This document shows, piece by piece, positions 51,911 through 59,520 of a DNA stretch of 64,000 bases. Position numbers and translations under genes: made by a program. Positions within the stretch are counted from its first letter, which is position 1. Each line of letters starts with the position of its first letter. The notes under the pieces were generated by a model, which saw nothing but the letters and a program-made list of their open reading frames with translations, did no database searches and was not told where the DNA came from. The stretch is from Nonomuraea dietziae (GTDB lineage Bacteria > Actinomycetota > Actinomycetes > Streptosporangiales > Streptosporangiaceae), in the NCBI RefSeq assembly GCF_014195505.1, contig NZ_JACIBV010000001.1, positions 4,278,001-4,342,000 of the forward strand. The letters are read 5' to 3'.

Positions 51911-51985
51911 CTACTTCAGGAGCTGGCGGGCCATGACCATGCGCTGGATCTGGTTGGTGCCCTCGTAGATCTGGGTGATCTCCGG
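51911..51985 (-). pseudogene. C-terminal remnant of an acyl-CoA dehydrogenase gene
   Basis: The minus strand encodes ITQIYEGTNQIQRMVMARQL followed by LK and a stop, the conserved end of acyl-CoA dehydrogenases, where the Glu in YEGTNQIQ is the catalytic base in many members. Upstream of about 51985 the similarity stops (sequence WAGGAPE and beyond is not family-like), and no start or rest of the gene is in the window. The gene was cut here, so this is a likely boundary between chromosomal core and the accessory island. Confidence 0.85.
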
Positions 51986-52122
51986 CGCCCCGCCCGCCCA
52001 CCTGAGGAAACCTGTCGACCAGGGGCCTGAGCAGGAGTTACGGTTGCGACTGGCTTTCGTCGTTTCTCGCTGCTCTTTGCCATCCCACGGAACAGTGACG
52101 GAACAGGGCAGGAGGTTGCTTC

Positions 52123-52497
52123 ATGGCGATCCCGAAGAAGGGCTCGCGGCTCATCACCGTCGACGGCGCTAGATTCCGCTGGCGCGTCCGTCGCAAGCCC
52201 ACGTACTGCCAGGGGAACAGCTGGGGCCCGATGATGTTCGCGATGGAACTGGCCGACACGTTGGGTCGCGTCCTTCTGGTGTCGCTTCCCTGCTCACGGC
52301 CGGACGCGTGGTGGGGAGAACGGACGATGGCCATACGGCCGGCGCTCGTGACGGCGACCATACGCACGGCGCTCGGTCACGGCTGGGATCCGCGGCAAGC
52401 AGGCAACGCCTTCGAGCTTGCACTCACTGATGAGGACCTGACCGAGTTGATGAACGGCCAACCGCCTGCCTACGACGCCCCTTTCATGCGGAGATAA
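52123..52497 (+). CDS. Conserved hypothetical 124-residue protein, with a decayed paralogue at 57 kb
   Basis: The protein starts MAIPKKGSRLITVDGARFRW, a beginning I recognise from uncharacterised actinobacterial proteins. GGAGG lies about 8 nt before ATG 52123. It has no catalytic or membrane motif that I know. About 120 bp of upstream DNA and the whole gene recur as a degraded copy at 56982-57353, so a cassette of about 0.5 kb has been duplicated in the island. Function is unknown. Confidence 0.65.
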   Translation: MAIPKKGSRLITVDGARFRWRVRRKPTYCQGNSWGPMMFAMELADTLGRVLLVSLPCSRPDAWWGERTMAIRPALVTATIRTALGHGWDPRQAGNAFELALTDEDLTELMNGQPPAYDAPFMRR

Positions 52498-52516
52498 CTT
52501 CCTCAGTGTCCAGCAC

Positions 52517-52745
52517 GACCGTCCGCTTTTCAGGTGTAGCAATCGCCCTGCTGCTTCCCGATGAGCTGCGGATAGAGAGTGCTCGACGGTGGCGGAAGTG
52601 TGCCACTGGTGAGGAACATTGCTGTCAGCGTTGCCGTCACCTCAGCCATGGTCACCTGGTGCCGAGTCCCAATGAAGGAGGGCCTCGGCGTCGATCGCCC
52701 CAACCACGGTCGGCGAGTAGCGAAGTGAGCGATCGTCACGGCGTT
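52517..52745 (+). repeat. Repeated block after the 124-residue gene, copy A
   Basis: This stretch resembles 58927-59140 (copy C) and more loosely 57341-57480 (copy B). Shared landmarks are CCGCTTTTC plus AGCAATC near the start, GTCAGCG/GTCACC in the middle and GATCGCCCCAACC near the end in A and C. Its open frame of 80 codons differs from that of copy C, so I treat it as a decayed gene or noncoding block rather than a gene. Confidence 0.5.
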
Positions 52746-52746
52746 T

Positions 52747-52875
52747 GACCACTTCGATGCGAACTGCAGGCATAGCCACGACGACAGCCCTGCCGTGCAG
52801 ATCAAAGGTGCGGCACAGTGCGACGGACGTCGGGGACGTGTGGCGGGGTTGCTGTACGAAGTGCTGTACAGCAGC
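52747..52875 (+). promoter_or_regulatory. Copy 1 of a GACC...TGCTGTAC module
   Basis: GACCACTTC starts at 52747 and TTGCTGTACGAAGTGCTGTACAG starts 102 bp later at 52849 (described as two TGCTGTAC half-sites, the second completed to the palindrome TGCTGTACAGCA). Two more copies, at 55728 and 57957, keep the same order and spacing. This points to a mobile or functional unit with a repressor site. Confidence 0.65.
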
Positions 52876-53350
52876 AGTAGTTCGTGAACTGCGTGGTGCG
52901 TGATCGCGAACTCGGCGCGAGTGGTGATCTAGGCTCTGACCTGGACATCCGGCTCTCGCTGTGCCTCATCCTCTGTCGTCATTGCTTGGTGCCATGTGCC
53001 CTCGTTGTGCCCTGATCTTGCCCGTCCTCCTTGGAGCTGGCCAGCCCAAGCCAGAGCGCCGAGGGTCAAGGCTCGGCTCGTCGACCGCGCAGCGGCCTGG
53101 CCTTAATGCCGGACGTGACGGCTGGAGGCTTGACGGGGAAAGGGACGGCGATAAACCAGCCCACGCCGGGTCGTAACGAGGACAGCACCCGCGTTGCCCC
53201 ATGGCGAGCCGACCGGAGCGCAGGGCCGCCAAGTCCCGAGCACCGGAAGCGGCGCGGCAGTCCTGCAGCGCCCGCTTTAGGCTAGGGGAAGCTGTTGAAG
53301 ATGCCTATGTGCTCTGACCAACGCTGATGTTGAGCGGCGGGCCGTCCTCC
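52876..53350. other. Noncoding or decayed stretch in the island
   Basis: No supportable gene is seen in these 475 bp. Short frames on both strands lack ribosome sites and family motifs. It may contain the terminator of the nuclease gene and remnants of older genes. Confidence 0.45.
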
Positions 53351-55396
53351 TTAGTCCGTGGCGACAGTGCCACCCAGACCGGCCAGGCGTAGCGCCAGAT
53401 TCCGGGGTGAGTCGATTAGCTTGTGGCGGCCCTTGGTGGACTCAATCGCTGCCACGACGGGATCCGACAAGAACGCGATCAGCTCGTCCACCTCCTGCCG
53501 GGACGGGCGGGGAGTGAACTCCTTCCGCAAGGCATAGATGATGTTCTCGACACTGATGTACCCCTCATCGACAGGGTCCTCGTCCACGGCTTCCTGGAAG
53601 GCCAGGTCGATGATCCTGCGCATCAGTAGCGAGCGACGCTCCAGCGCCTGGTACCGCTCGGCCAGGTCGTCGCTGAACGTGTCGATGTGGGAGAAGGCGT
53701 CCCGTAGTTCGGTGAGGGGCATGGGGTTTCGCGAGTGGCGGTCGAGCAGTGCGGCGAGGTCCTCGATACGCAGAAGGATGACCTCATTCTCCGCCGCCCA
53801 GTTTTTGAGCCGTGGAGCGAATTCCGGCCCCACGACGACCACGTGATCGGCCTTGTGTTTGCGCTTGTGGTCACGCAGCGCGTCGAATTTGACTCCAGAC
53901 TCGGCGACTTGGCCGCTCCCTGAGCTCTTCGCGTCAACGATGATCCGGTAGCGATCCTTCGTGGCCAGCTGCGCGATGCCCAGGACGTCCGTGCGGCCCG
54001 AGCCGCCGAGGTGCTCGGCCTGGAAGCCGAGGAAGGCGAAGGCTCGGGCGACGGCCGCCTCGAAATCCCGACTGTCCGTGCCGACATTGCCGTACTGCCG
54101 CAGCTGAGCGATAACCGCTGCGGGTCCCGACGCAGGGGGCACGCTCTGTGGTCCTGCCAGATCGGTCTCTTCCGGTTCTGCTTCGACGGGCAGTTGAAGT
54201 GTCAGGTTTTTGGCGAAACTCCGTCCGGCCGCAGTGACGCGGAACCGCTGCCAGTCCACCCGCTCGACGAGACCCGCGTCCTGGAGGAAGGAGAGCCTGA
54301 GACGGACCTCTCCGTTCGACGCCTGGGTGTAGCCGTACATCTCCTTCGCCACGGCCACCAGCGCCGAGGTGGTCGTGGGCTTACCCAGGTGGCGCAGGAT
54401 CTCACCGAAGAACAGATACCGCACATGCAGATACGCGGCGAGCAGTCGCTCGTTCCCCTCGTCGACGAGTCGGTGCGCGTCCTCGCTCGGTGCGAAGTGG
54501 TTGAACGACGTCTGTTCGACGAGTCCGGTGTGCCGCAGGGCGTGCATCGTCGAGGTGAAGGACGTCTTGCTGATGCCGAACTCACTGCCGCACTGCTCAC
54601 CGAACTCCTCGAGCCCCGTTCCGTCGCCCAATAGGGCCACCAGCCTGCGCAGGGCGGCGCTCGCAGTCAGCGTCGAGTCCCCATCGCGGCTGTCGGAAGC
54701 GTTCCCTCGGGGGATGTAGCCGATCAGCGCGCGACGGTTCCTCAGGTCGACCTGCTCTAACTGCAGGGAATCGCCGAAGAACGCTAGCCGCCCCTCTTCG
54801 CCACCGTCCGGTTCGGCGGCCTCCTCCTCTTCTCCCTGGGCGCTCCCAGGTGGGCAGAGCGGGAGAATCTCCAGCAGAGCGTCTCCCAGCTCGGTCCTGA
54901 CGACCCGCTGGCCCCACAGCTCGATCATCCCCAGGCTCCTGAGCCATCCCGTGCGGTCCCGCACGGGTGACAGGCTTGTCCAGTTCAGTCCGTACGTCTC
55001 CGTCGCCACCTCCAACAAGTCCGCGTGCTTCGTCTGATTTCCGATCGCCAGGAGGAGCTCGCCAATGAACTTCACGTTGGCGTGCAGGTGAGCGGCCAGG
55101 AAGGAGTTGTCCTTGTTCTCCAGCCATTGCTGCGCGTAGGCGCTCGGCTGCCACTGGCCTCCATCCGACCGCTCGGCGAGGCCCGGAGTGGAGAGCACCC
55201 GCCGGCACAGGTCCTCGCAGCGGACGCCGACGCGCTTTCCCTCCGGCGTCTGCCACTCCAGCGATTCCGCGCCGTCGCACGGCAGTTGAACGAGCACCTG
55301 TCGGAGCAGATCCGCCTGGGCTTCCGTACCGCCTTGGATGTAGCCGAGGGAATTGCTCCGGTCATGCCACTGCTTGGCGGGTACAGGCTGGCTCAT
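53351..55396 (-). CDS. Mrr-like PD-(D/E)xK nuclease with a duplicated N-terminal domain
   Basis: The 681-residue protein has an internal duplication: residues about 55-178 and 270-397 align, as in FLAAHLHANVKFIGELLLAIG against LLAAYLHVRYLFFGEILRHLG, each followed by a winged-helix-like segment. Residues ~440-525 hold a nuclease core: RDFEAAVARAFAFLGF, GRTD (D470), VDAK (D488, K490), as in Mrr/restriction-like enzymes. A helical C-terminal part of ~150 residues follows. ATG 55396 has GGGGAG 5 nt upstream. It is probably a restriction or other defence nuclease whose repeats recognise DNA; no methyltransferase gene is beside it. Confidence 0.78.
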   Translation of the reverse strand: MSQPVPAKQWHDRSNSLGYIQGGTEAQADLLRQVLVQLPCDGAESLEWQTPEGKRVGVRCEDLCRRVLSTPGLAERSDGGQWQPSAYAQQWLENKDNSFLAAHLHANVKFIGELLLAIGNQTKHADLLEVATETYGLNWTSLSPVRDRTGWLRSLGMIELWGQRVVRTELGDALLEILPLCPPGSAQGEEEEAAEPDGGEEGRLAFFGDSLQLEQVDLRNRRALIGYIPRGNASDSRDGDSTLTASAALRRLVALLGDGTGLEEFGEQCGSEFGISKTSFTSTMHALRHTGLVEQTSFNHFAPSEDAHRLVDEGNERLLAAYLHVRYLFFGEILRHLGKPTTTSALVAVAKEMYGYTQASNGEVRLRLSFLQDAGLVERVDWQRFRVTAAGRSFAKNLTLQLPVEAEPEETDLAGPQSVPPASGPAAVIAQLRQYGNVGTDSRDFEAAVARAFAFLGFQAEHLGGSGRTDVLGIAQLATKDRYRIIVDAKSSGSGQVAESGVKFDALRDHKRKHKADHVVVVGPEFAPRLKNWAAENEVILLRIEDLAALLDRHSRNPMPLTELRDAFSHIDTFSDDLAERYQALERRSLLMRRIIDLAFQEAVDEDPVDEGYISVENIIYALRKEFTPRPSRQEVDELIAFLSDPVVAAIESTKGRHKLIDSPRNLALRLAGLGGTVATD

Positions 55397-55711
55397 CTGC
55401 TCCCCTTCGCTGCGGTACTCGTATCCCTGCCCGAGAGTAGACGGAACCGCCGACAACGACGGCACAGTACTCAGAACGCCGTCACTGAAGCACACAGCTC
55501 GGGCGGCAGCTTGCTCGAGGCGAAGCACGCGAAGACCCGTCTGGGGCGGACCGCAGCCCCTGGGCGACAAGCGGACGACGCCACCGAGAACGCCCCCGCT
55601 TACGTATCGCCCCGCACAAGCCTTCGTAGCCTCTGCCGCTGCAACACGTGCCACAGCGCACGAGAACCCAGGCTCGAAGTCATTCAACCTGGGATCTCAC
55701 CGGAGCCGACT

Positions 55712-55746
55712 AAGGAATCGAACCCCTGACCTTCTGTTTACAAGGG
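55712..55746 (-). other. tRNA-Thr(TGT)-like 3' half, candidate attachment-site remnant
   Basis: Read on the minus strand, CCTTGTAAACAG is an anticodon stem-loop with anticodon TGT, followed by AAGGTC and a T-arm with the invariant GGTTCGATTCC loop. There is no 5' half of a tRNA next to it, and the T stem and acceptor pairing are imperfect. Integrating elements of actinomycetes often carry the 3' part of a tRNA gene as attachment site, so this is likely an att remnant. Confidence 0.6.
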
Positions 55747-55859
55747 AAGGGCAGACACCTCGTCAGTGCTCATTCGCCCTGGTGAAGCGGTGGATACGGG
55801 CCGGTGCCGTATGATCGCGTAAGACGATGTTGCTGTACCGCACTGCTGTACAGCACTTC
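55728..55859 (+). promoter_or_regulatory. Copy 2 of the GACC...TGCTGTAC module
   Basis: GACCTTCTG starts at 55728, TTTACAAGGGAAGGGC at 55737, and TTGCTGTACCGCACTGCTGT at 55830, ending in the palindrome TGCTGTACAGCA (55844-55855). Spacing between GACC and the operator is 102 bp, as in copy 1. Copy 2 overlaps the tRNA-like segment. Confidence 0.7.
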
Positions 55860-55871
55860 CTTGGACCTGAC

Positions 55872-56711
55872 TCAGCCAGCGGAGGCGATCTCCCAGGAAT
55901 CGATCTCCAGGACCTTCGTGAACCTGACCCAGCCGTCATCCGCCGACCACCGGAACCCGTCACCGGAATTCCACGTGCTCATGGCCCACACGTCTGTCAC
56001 CTCGGCGGGAAGACTTGGCGCGACCGTCGGGAGCGGCGCGGAATCTCGCATCAAGAGGTCAGCCACCTTGAAGGGGGCAGTGGTGAAGCCGGGGAACAGA
56101 ACGAAGGCATGGCGGCGCGGCGCGGCGGACTTGGCGAGCTTGCGGAGGACATCCGCCTGTCCGGCCTTCCACAGCCAGTCGCCCACCCACTGAGCCAAGG
56201 CATCCCCAGTTTCGGCGACGAACCCGCCCGCTTTGTCGGGCGGCAGGTCGATGGTGAAGTACACACTCCCAGGGAAATCGGTGCCGCTCTGGTTAGCATC
56301 CACGATGCTCAGCTTGAAGGCTCGCGCGAAGGTCGGGTCGCTGCTGTCCCACCGGGAGAACTCCCGGATCCCACGCTGTTCCCAGTCAGCAAGCAGCGCG
56401 GGAAGCGCCCGAAGAAGAGGTTTCACACGTGTCGACGGCTGGAGTCTCAGGAACCATCCCCCAGCAAGACCGGAGTAGATACGGCGCCCCTGACCATTCA
56501 CCAGTTTCCACAGCTCGATGGAGCCGCCGTCAGCCGCCGCGCTGACCTCCACCGCTCCCCGGAGCGCTCGGTCCTGAGAGAACAGGTTGAGATCGTGCAT
56601 ACCTGGCTCTGAACCATCGTCATATTGACGCACATTCATCCCAGGAAGCGCGGCCCGGATACATGCCAGAACCCATCTTTCCTCGGGGCGAAGATTTCCC
56701 ATAAGGGTCAT
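55872..56711 (-). CDS. Conserved hypothetical protein, possible nuclease-like N-terminus
   Basis: The 279-residue protein opens with LRPEERWVLACIRAALP. It has GMHDLNLF followed by GAVEVSAAAD, a D...E-x-S arrangement like a weak PD-(D/E)xK core but lacking the usual Lys. SGTDFPGSVYFTIDLP and a late FVLFPGF follow. I recognise it as a family of uncharacterised actinobacterial proteins. It shares strand with the Mrr-like nuclease 0.5 kb downstream. No ribosome site is evident for ATG 56711 or 56702. Function unknown. Confidence 0.65.
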   Translation of the reverse strand: MTLMGNLRPEERWVLACIRAALPGMNVRQYDDGSEPGMHDLNLFSQDRALRGAVEVSAAADGGSIELWKLVNGQGRRIYSGLAGGWFLRLQPSTRVKPLLRALPALLADWEQRGIREFSRWDSSDPTFARAFKLSIVDANQSGTDFPGSVYFTIDLPPDKAGGFVAETGDALAQWVGDWLWKAGQADVLRKLAKSAAPRRHAFVLFPGFTTAPFKVADLLMRDSAPLPTVAPSLPAEVTDVWAMSTWNSGDGFRWSADDGWVRFTKVLEIDSWEIASAG

Positions 56712-56981
56712 TATTCAACATGAAGGCATCAATCATCACCGATATTCGTCCACATGGGCACACTACGTAACAGAGCTAGGCTTCCGGCATGATCCGTGAG
56801 GCGATCTTCGATGCCGCTGAGTGCCTGGTCGACGAAACCCACTGAAGGAGGTAACCAGCCGCCTATGGAAACCTGTCGATCAGCACCCTGAACAGGGATT
56901 ACGTTGTGATCGACTCGCGTCATTTCTAACTGGCCTCGGCGTTCCCATGAGCCGTGCTGGAACAGAGCAGGATGCAGCTTC

Positions 56982-57353
56982 ATAGCGATCCCCAAGAAGG
57001 GATCACGGCTCATCACCGTGGACGGCACCACCTTCCGCTGGCGGGTCCGTCGTAAGCCCACGTACTGCCTGGCGAACAGCTGGGGGCCGCTGACGTTCGC
57101 GGTGGAACTGGCCGAGGCCCCGGCGCCTGTTCTCCTGGTGTCGCTTCCGTACCCCCGGCCGGACGGGTGATGCGGAGAGCGAACGATCGCCATACAGCCA
57201 GCACTCGTAACGGCGACCATACATACAGCCCGTGATCGCGGCTGGGATCCGCGGTAGGCGGGTAACGCCTTCGACCTTGGTCTAACGGATGACGACCTGG
57301 TTGACGTGATGAACGGTCAATCACCTGCCGACGAGTTCCCCTTCAGGCGGAGC
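56982..57353 (+). pseudogene. Decayed paralogue of the 124-residue gene at 52.1 kb
   Basis: The frame aligns with the 52123-52497 gene from start to end, for example IPKKGSRLITVDG and FRWRVRRKPTYC. The start codon is ATA instead of ATG, and there are in-frame stops TGA at 57168 and TAG at 57255. About 110 bp upstream also match the other copy. It is a dead duplicate, useful for dating cassette duplication. Confidence 0.88.
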
Positions 57354-57480
57354 GATCGTCCTCGTCGGGTGCCGGATGTCGTGGTCAGAGGGCGGCGGAC
57401 GGCGGCCGAGGTGAGCCCGCGTGTGGAACGCTGCTGTCACCGCTCCGCCGGAGCCTGCCGAGGACGTTCCAGTCTGTAGG
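57341..57480 (+). repeat. Repeated block after the pseudogene, copy B
   Basis: It follows the pseudogene just as copy A follows the intact gene. CAGGCGGAGCGATCGTCCTC matches CAGGTGTAGCAATCGCCCTG of copy A, and GCTGTCACCG matches GCTGTCAGCG. It is shorter and more diverged. The next gene (57492-57950) is wedged between this block and copy 3 of the GACC...TGCTGTAC module. Confidence 0.45.
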
Positions 57481-57491
57481 ACCATGTCCTC

Positions 57492-57950
57492 ATGTCAGTG
57501 ACTAGGTTCGCCGGCGTGGCCGAGGACGAAGATCGTGGTGTCACCCTCAGGACAGGGCTGTACGAGTTCTGGACCGCGGAGGGCGCCCACGTCTACCTCC
57601 ACGACACCGACTTCAGGCGCTTGACCTATCAGCCCGGCCGTCCGCCGGTGCTGGAGCTGGAGTTCCTCTACGACTCGCAGTGGACTCCGCCCGAGTTGGC
57701 CGGGACACCGGTCGTGGTCTTCCGGTTCGAGGATGCCCGCCTCCTCGAGTGGTGCGAGGACCGGGAGGGACACGACTATGTGTCCACCCACCCCCATGCT
57801 CCGCCCGGCCAGGTCAGCTGTTTCGACTGGGACGGCAGCGATCTGTTCACATTGGATACCTTCACGATGCGTCTGACCTTCCGTGCGCCGCGAGCAGAGG
57901 TGACGGTGCGCGTGAAGCAGAACGAAAAGCCAACACTCCCTCCCGATTAA
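57492..57950 (+). CDS. Hypothetical 152-residue cytosolic protein
   Basis: The protein is acidic and beta-rich (LYEFWTAEGAHVYLHDTDFRRL, VLELEFLYDSQWTPPELAGTPVVVFRFEDARLLEW), without membrane or catalytic motifs. It resembles immunity-like or uncharacterised small proteins from actinomycetes, but I cannot name a family. No good ribosome site precedes ATG 57492. It lies exactly between repeat block B and GACC copy 3, whereas these two blocks are almost adjacent in the 52-kb copy, so it looks like a cassette inserted there. Confidence 0.6.
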   Translation: MSVTRFAGVAEDEDRGVTLRTGLYEFWTAEGAHVYLHDTDFRRLTYQPGRPPVLELEFLYDSQWTPPELAGTPVVVFRFEDARLLEWCEDREGHDYVSTHPHAPPGQVSCFDWDGSDLFTLDTFTMRLTFRAPRAEVTVRVKQNEKPTLPPD

Positions 57951-57956
57951 ATCTCA

Positions 57957-58089
57957 GACCACTTCATTACAAGGGAAGGGCGGGCGTCTCGTCACTGACG
58001 TCCGTCCCTGCTCAGGCCGATAGATGCGGCTCGGCGACGTGTGATCGTGCGAGGTAGGGTTGTTGTACGGCACTGCTGTACAGCACTTC
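57957..58089 (+). promoter_or_regulatory. Copy 3 of the GACC...TGCTGTAC module
   Basis: GACCACTTC starts at 57957, ATTACAAGGGAAGGGC at 57966 and TTGTTGTACGGCACTGCTGT at 58060, ending in TGCTGTACAGCA (58074-58085). The GACC-to-operator spacing is 103 bp. ACAAGGGAAGGGC and CTCGTCA are shared with copy 2. A degraded anticodon-loop-like CTTGTAATGAAG is visible on the minus strand. Confidence 0.7.
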
Positions 58090-58185
58090 ACCGCTTGGTA
58101 GAAAGCCATCTCGTACGCGAGGCCGTCACCGTCGATCACCGAGTCATACTACGTGGCACCCCGACTTGGTTGGGAACAGGTCTTC

Positions 58186-58515
58186 CTACCACAGACAGTT
58201 CAGCATGTCTGACGATCTGGTCGTAACACATGCGCCAAGCATCAAAATCGTCGGAAAAGGTGTTGGTGCATACCTTCCGTGCCGTTTCCATCCAATCACG
58301 CGCATGTCTTTCAGAACCACCGGGAGTTGCGTCCGTGCCGCTCGGGGGGTGACGGCGACGCCAGCTGGAGCTGGGTCACCTTTGAAAGCTCCGAACACAT
58401 CGGTAGTCATCGAGACCACAGCGACGAACAAGCTCGCCACAGTGAGCAGGGCAAGCTGTTCTTTCGTGAGGTGAAAGCCTCCGCGAGCCGGCTGTCGATG
58501 TTGCCCTCGTGGCAT
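58186..58515 (-). CDS. Small hypothetical membrane protein
   Basis: This 109-residue frame from ATG 58515 has one clear hydrophobic helix, LALLTVASLFVAVVSMTTDV, after a basic N-terminus, and a basic tail. No ribosome site or family is recognised. The helix makes coding plausible but decay of a longer gene is equally possible in this region. Confidence 0.35.
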   Translation of the reverse strand: MPRGQHRQPARGGFHLTKEQLALLTVASLFVAVVSMTTDVFGAFKGDPAPAGVAVTPRAARTQLPVVLKDMRVIGWKRHGRYAPTPFPTILMLGACVTTRSSDMLNCLW

Positions 58516-59520
58516 GAGCCGATCATATGGCACATGTGTAGATATCCTACAAAACTCGCCGGAAAGGCTTCCCCGAACACATCGGGCCATAACTCAGACC
58601 GCTCGGCGGTAAGGCCCAACGGAGGAGGGTCGCAGCAACCGACCGCCCTGTTTAGGGGAAGACCGACACCATCGATCGTCCTCGGCCGCAACCGAACACA
58701 TAATTACGAGTGAGAACTTGATCGTCCATGGACGTCCACCATGCTCGCGGATGCCTGCTCGGGCGACATGAAGAGGGGCGGCTCGTCCACGGCTCTCCGG
58801 GGCCATCCGAAGCCGTAGATAGCACTCCCGTTAGCAAGATCGGCGCTTAGCCCTCGTGCTTCGGTGGCAAGTGGACCCGTACCGCAGGGCCGCCAGGCCC
58901 GAGGAACGGAAGCCGCGCGGCAGCATGACCTTCCGCTTTTCCGGCGGAGCAATCACCCTGATCGTCTTGCCCCACACGAGGTCAGAGAGTGGTGGACGGG
59001 TGCCCCGTGCGCTGACGGAAGCTGGCGTTGTCGTCAGCGATGTCGTCACCAGCACCACTCTGTTCAGTGGCAGGGGCGCGGCAGCCGATCGCCCCAACCC
59101 CCTGCAACAGACACCGAAGTCAGCAATCGTCATGGCTCTACGCGATGACCACTCGGGTCCGTCCCTGTCGATCTCCGGGTTAGTCGTTCTCCTCCATCAC
59201 GTGGCTTGCCGAGCAGGCCAAGGCCAACTCGTCATTCATGGCCAGTCAGTCGCAGTCGCAAGTAATGGGACGGGCCTGACAGTACGAAGGACCGGTTACC
59301 GCTCGCGAGCCCCTTCCTCGGCTCCCACGCCCAGCGCAGCAGTCACAAGCCCTAACCGGCCAGCCTTCGCAAAAAGGCACAAATCCACCCTTGCTCAGTC
59401 TATGCGATGCCGGAAAGCTAATCAGTCGTGCGGAAACACCTCTCGCTCAAGCTCGCTCAAAGTGGCATACTTGACACTTTCTGGTGAAGCGGGCGCTGCG
59501 ACCACAGATAAGGAAGAGGC
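58516..59520. other. Decayed region before the ABC-3C-like operon
   Basis: I see no convincing gene in this kilobase. It holds copy C of the repeated block (58927-59140) and, right before the operon, an 8-bp direct repeat TCGCTCAA-N2-TCGCTCAA near 59443-59460, a possible regulator site. The promoter of the operon should lie here. Confidence 0.5.
58927..59140 (+). repeat. Repeated block, copy C
   Basis: It matches copy A at 52517-52745 over most of its length: CCGCTTTTC, GGAGCAATCACCCTG, TCGTCAGCG, GATCGCCCCAACC and a closing AATCGTCATGG. A GATGACCACTC follows at 59144, resembling the GACCACTTC that follows copy A, but no TGCTGTAC operator is found 100 bp further on. Confidence 0.5.

Larger units (their letters stand above)
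55397..55871. other. Intergenic region with tRNA-like and operator-like sequences
   Basis: These 475 bp hold no supportable gene. They contain the upstream region of the nuclease gene, the tRNA-Thr-like 3' half (55712-55746) and copy 2 of the GACC...TGCTGTAC module (55728-55859). Confidence 0.6.

Noticed and set aside
52506..52748. 80-residue protein-coding gene in repeat block A
   Set aside because: The related block C keeps DNA similarity but not the same reading frame, and both lack ribosome sites.
55690..55760. Complete tRNA-Thr gene
   Set aside because: Only the 3' half can be drawn; acceptor and D-arm parts are absent and the T stem has weak pairs.
53351..56711. Classical type II restriction-modification pair
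   Set aside because: Neither protein has methyltransferase motifs (no DPPY/NPPY or PCQ segments).
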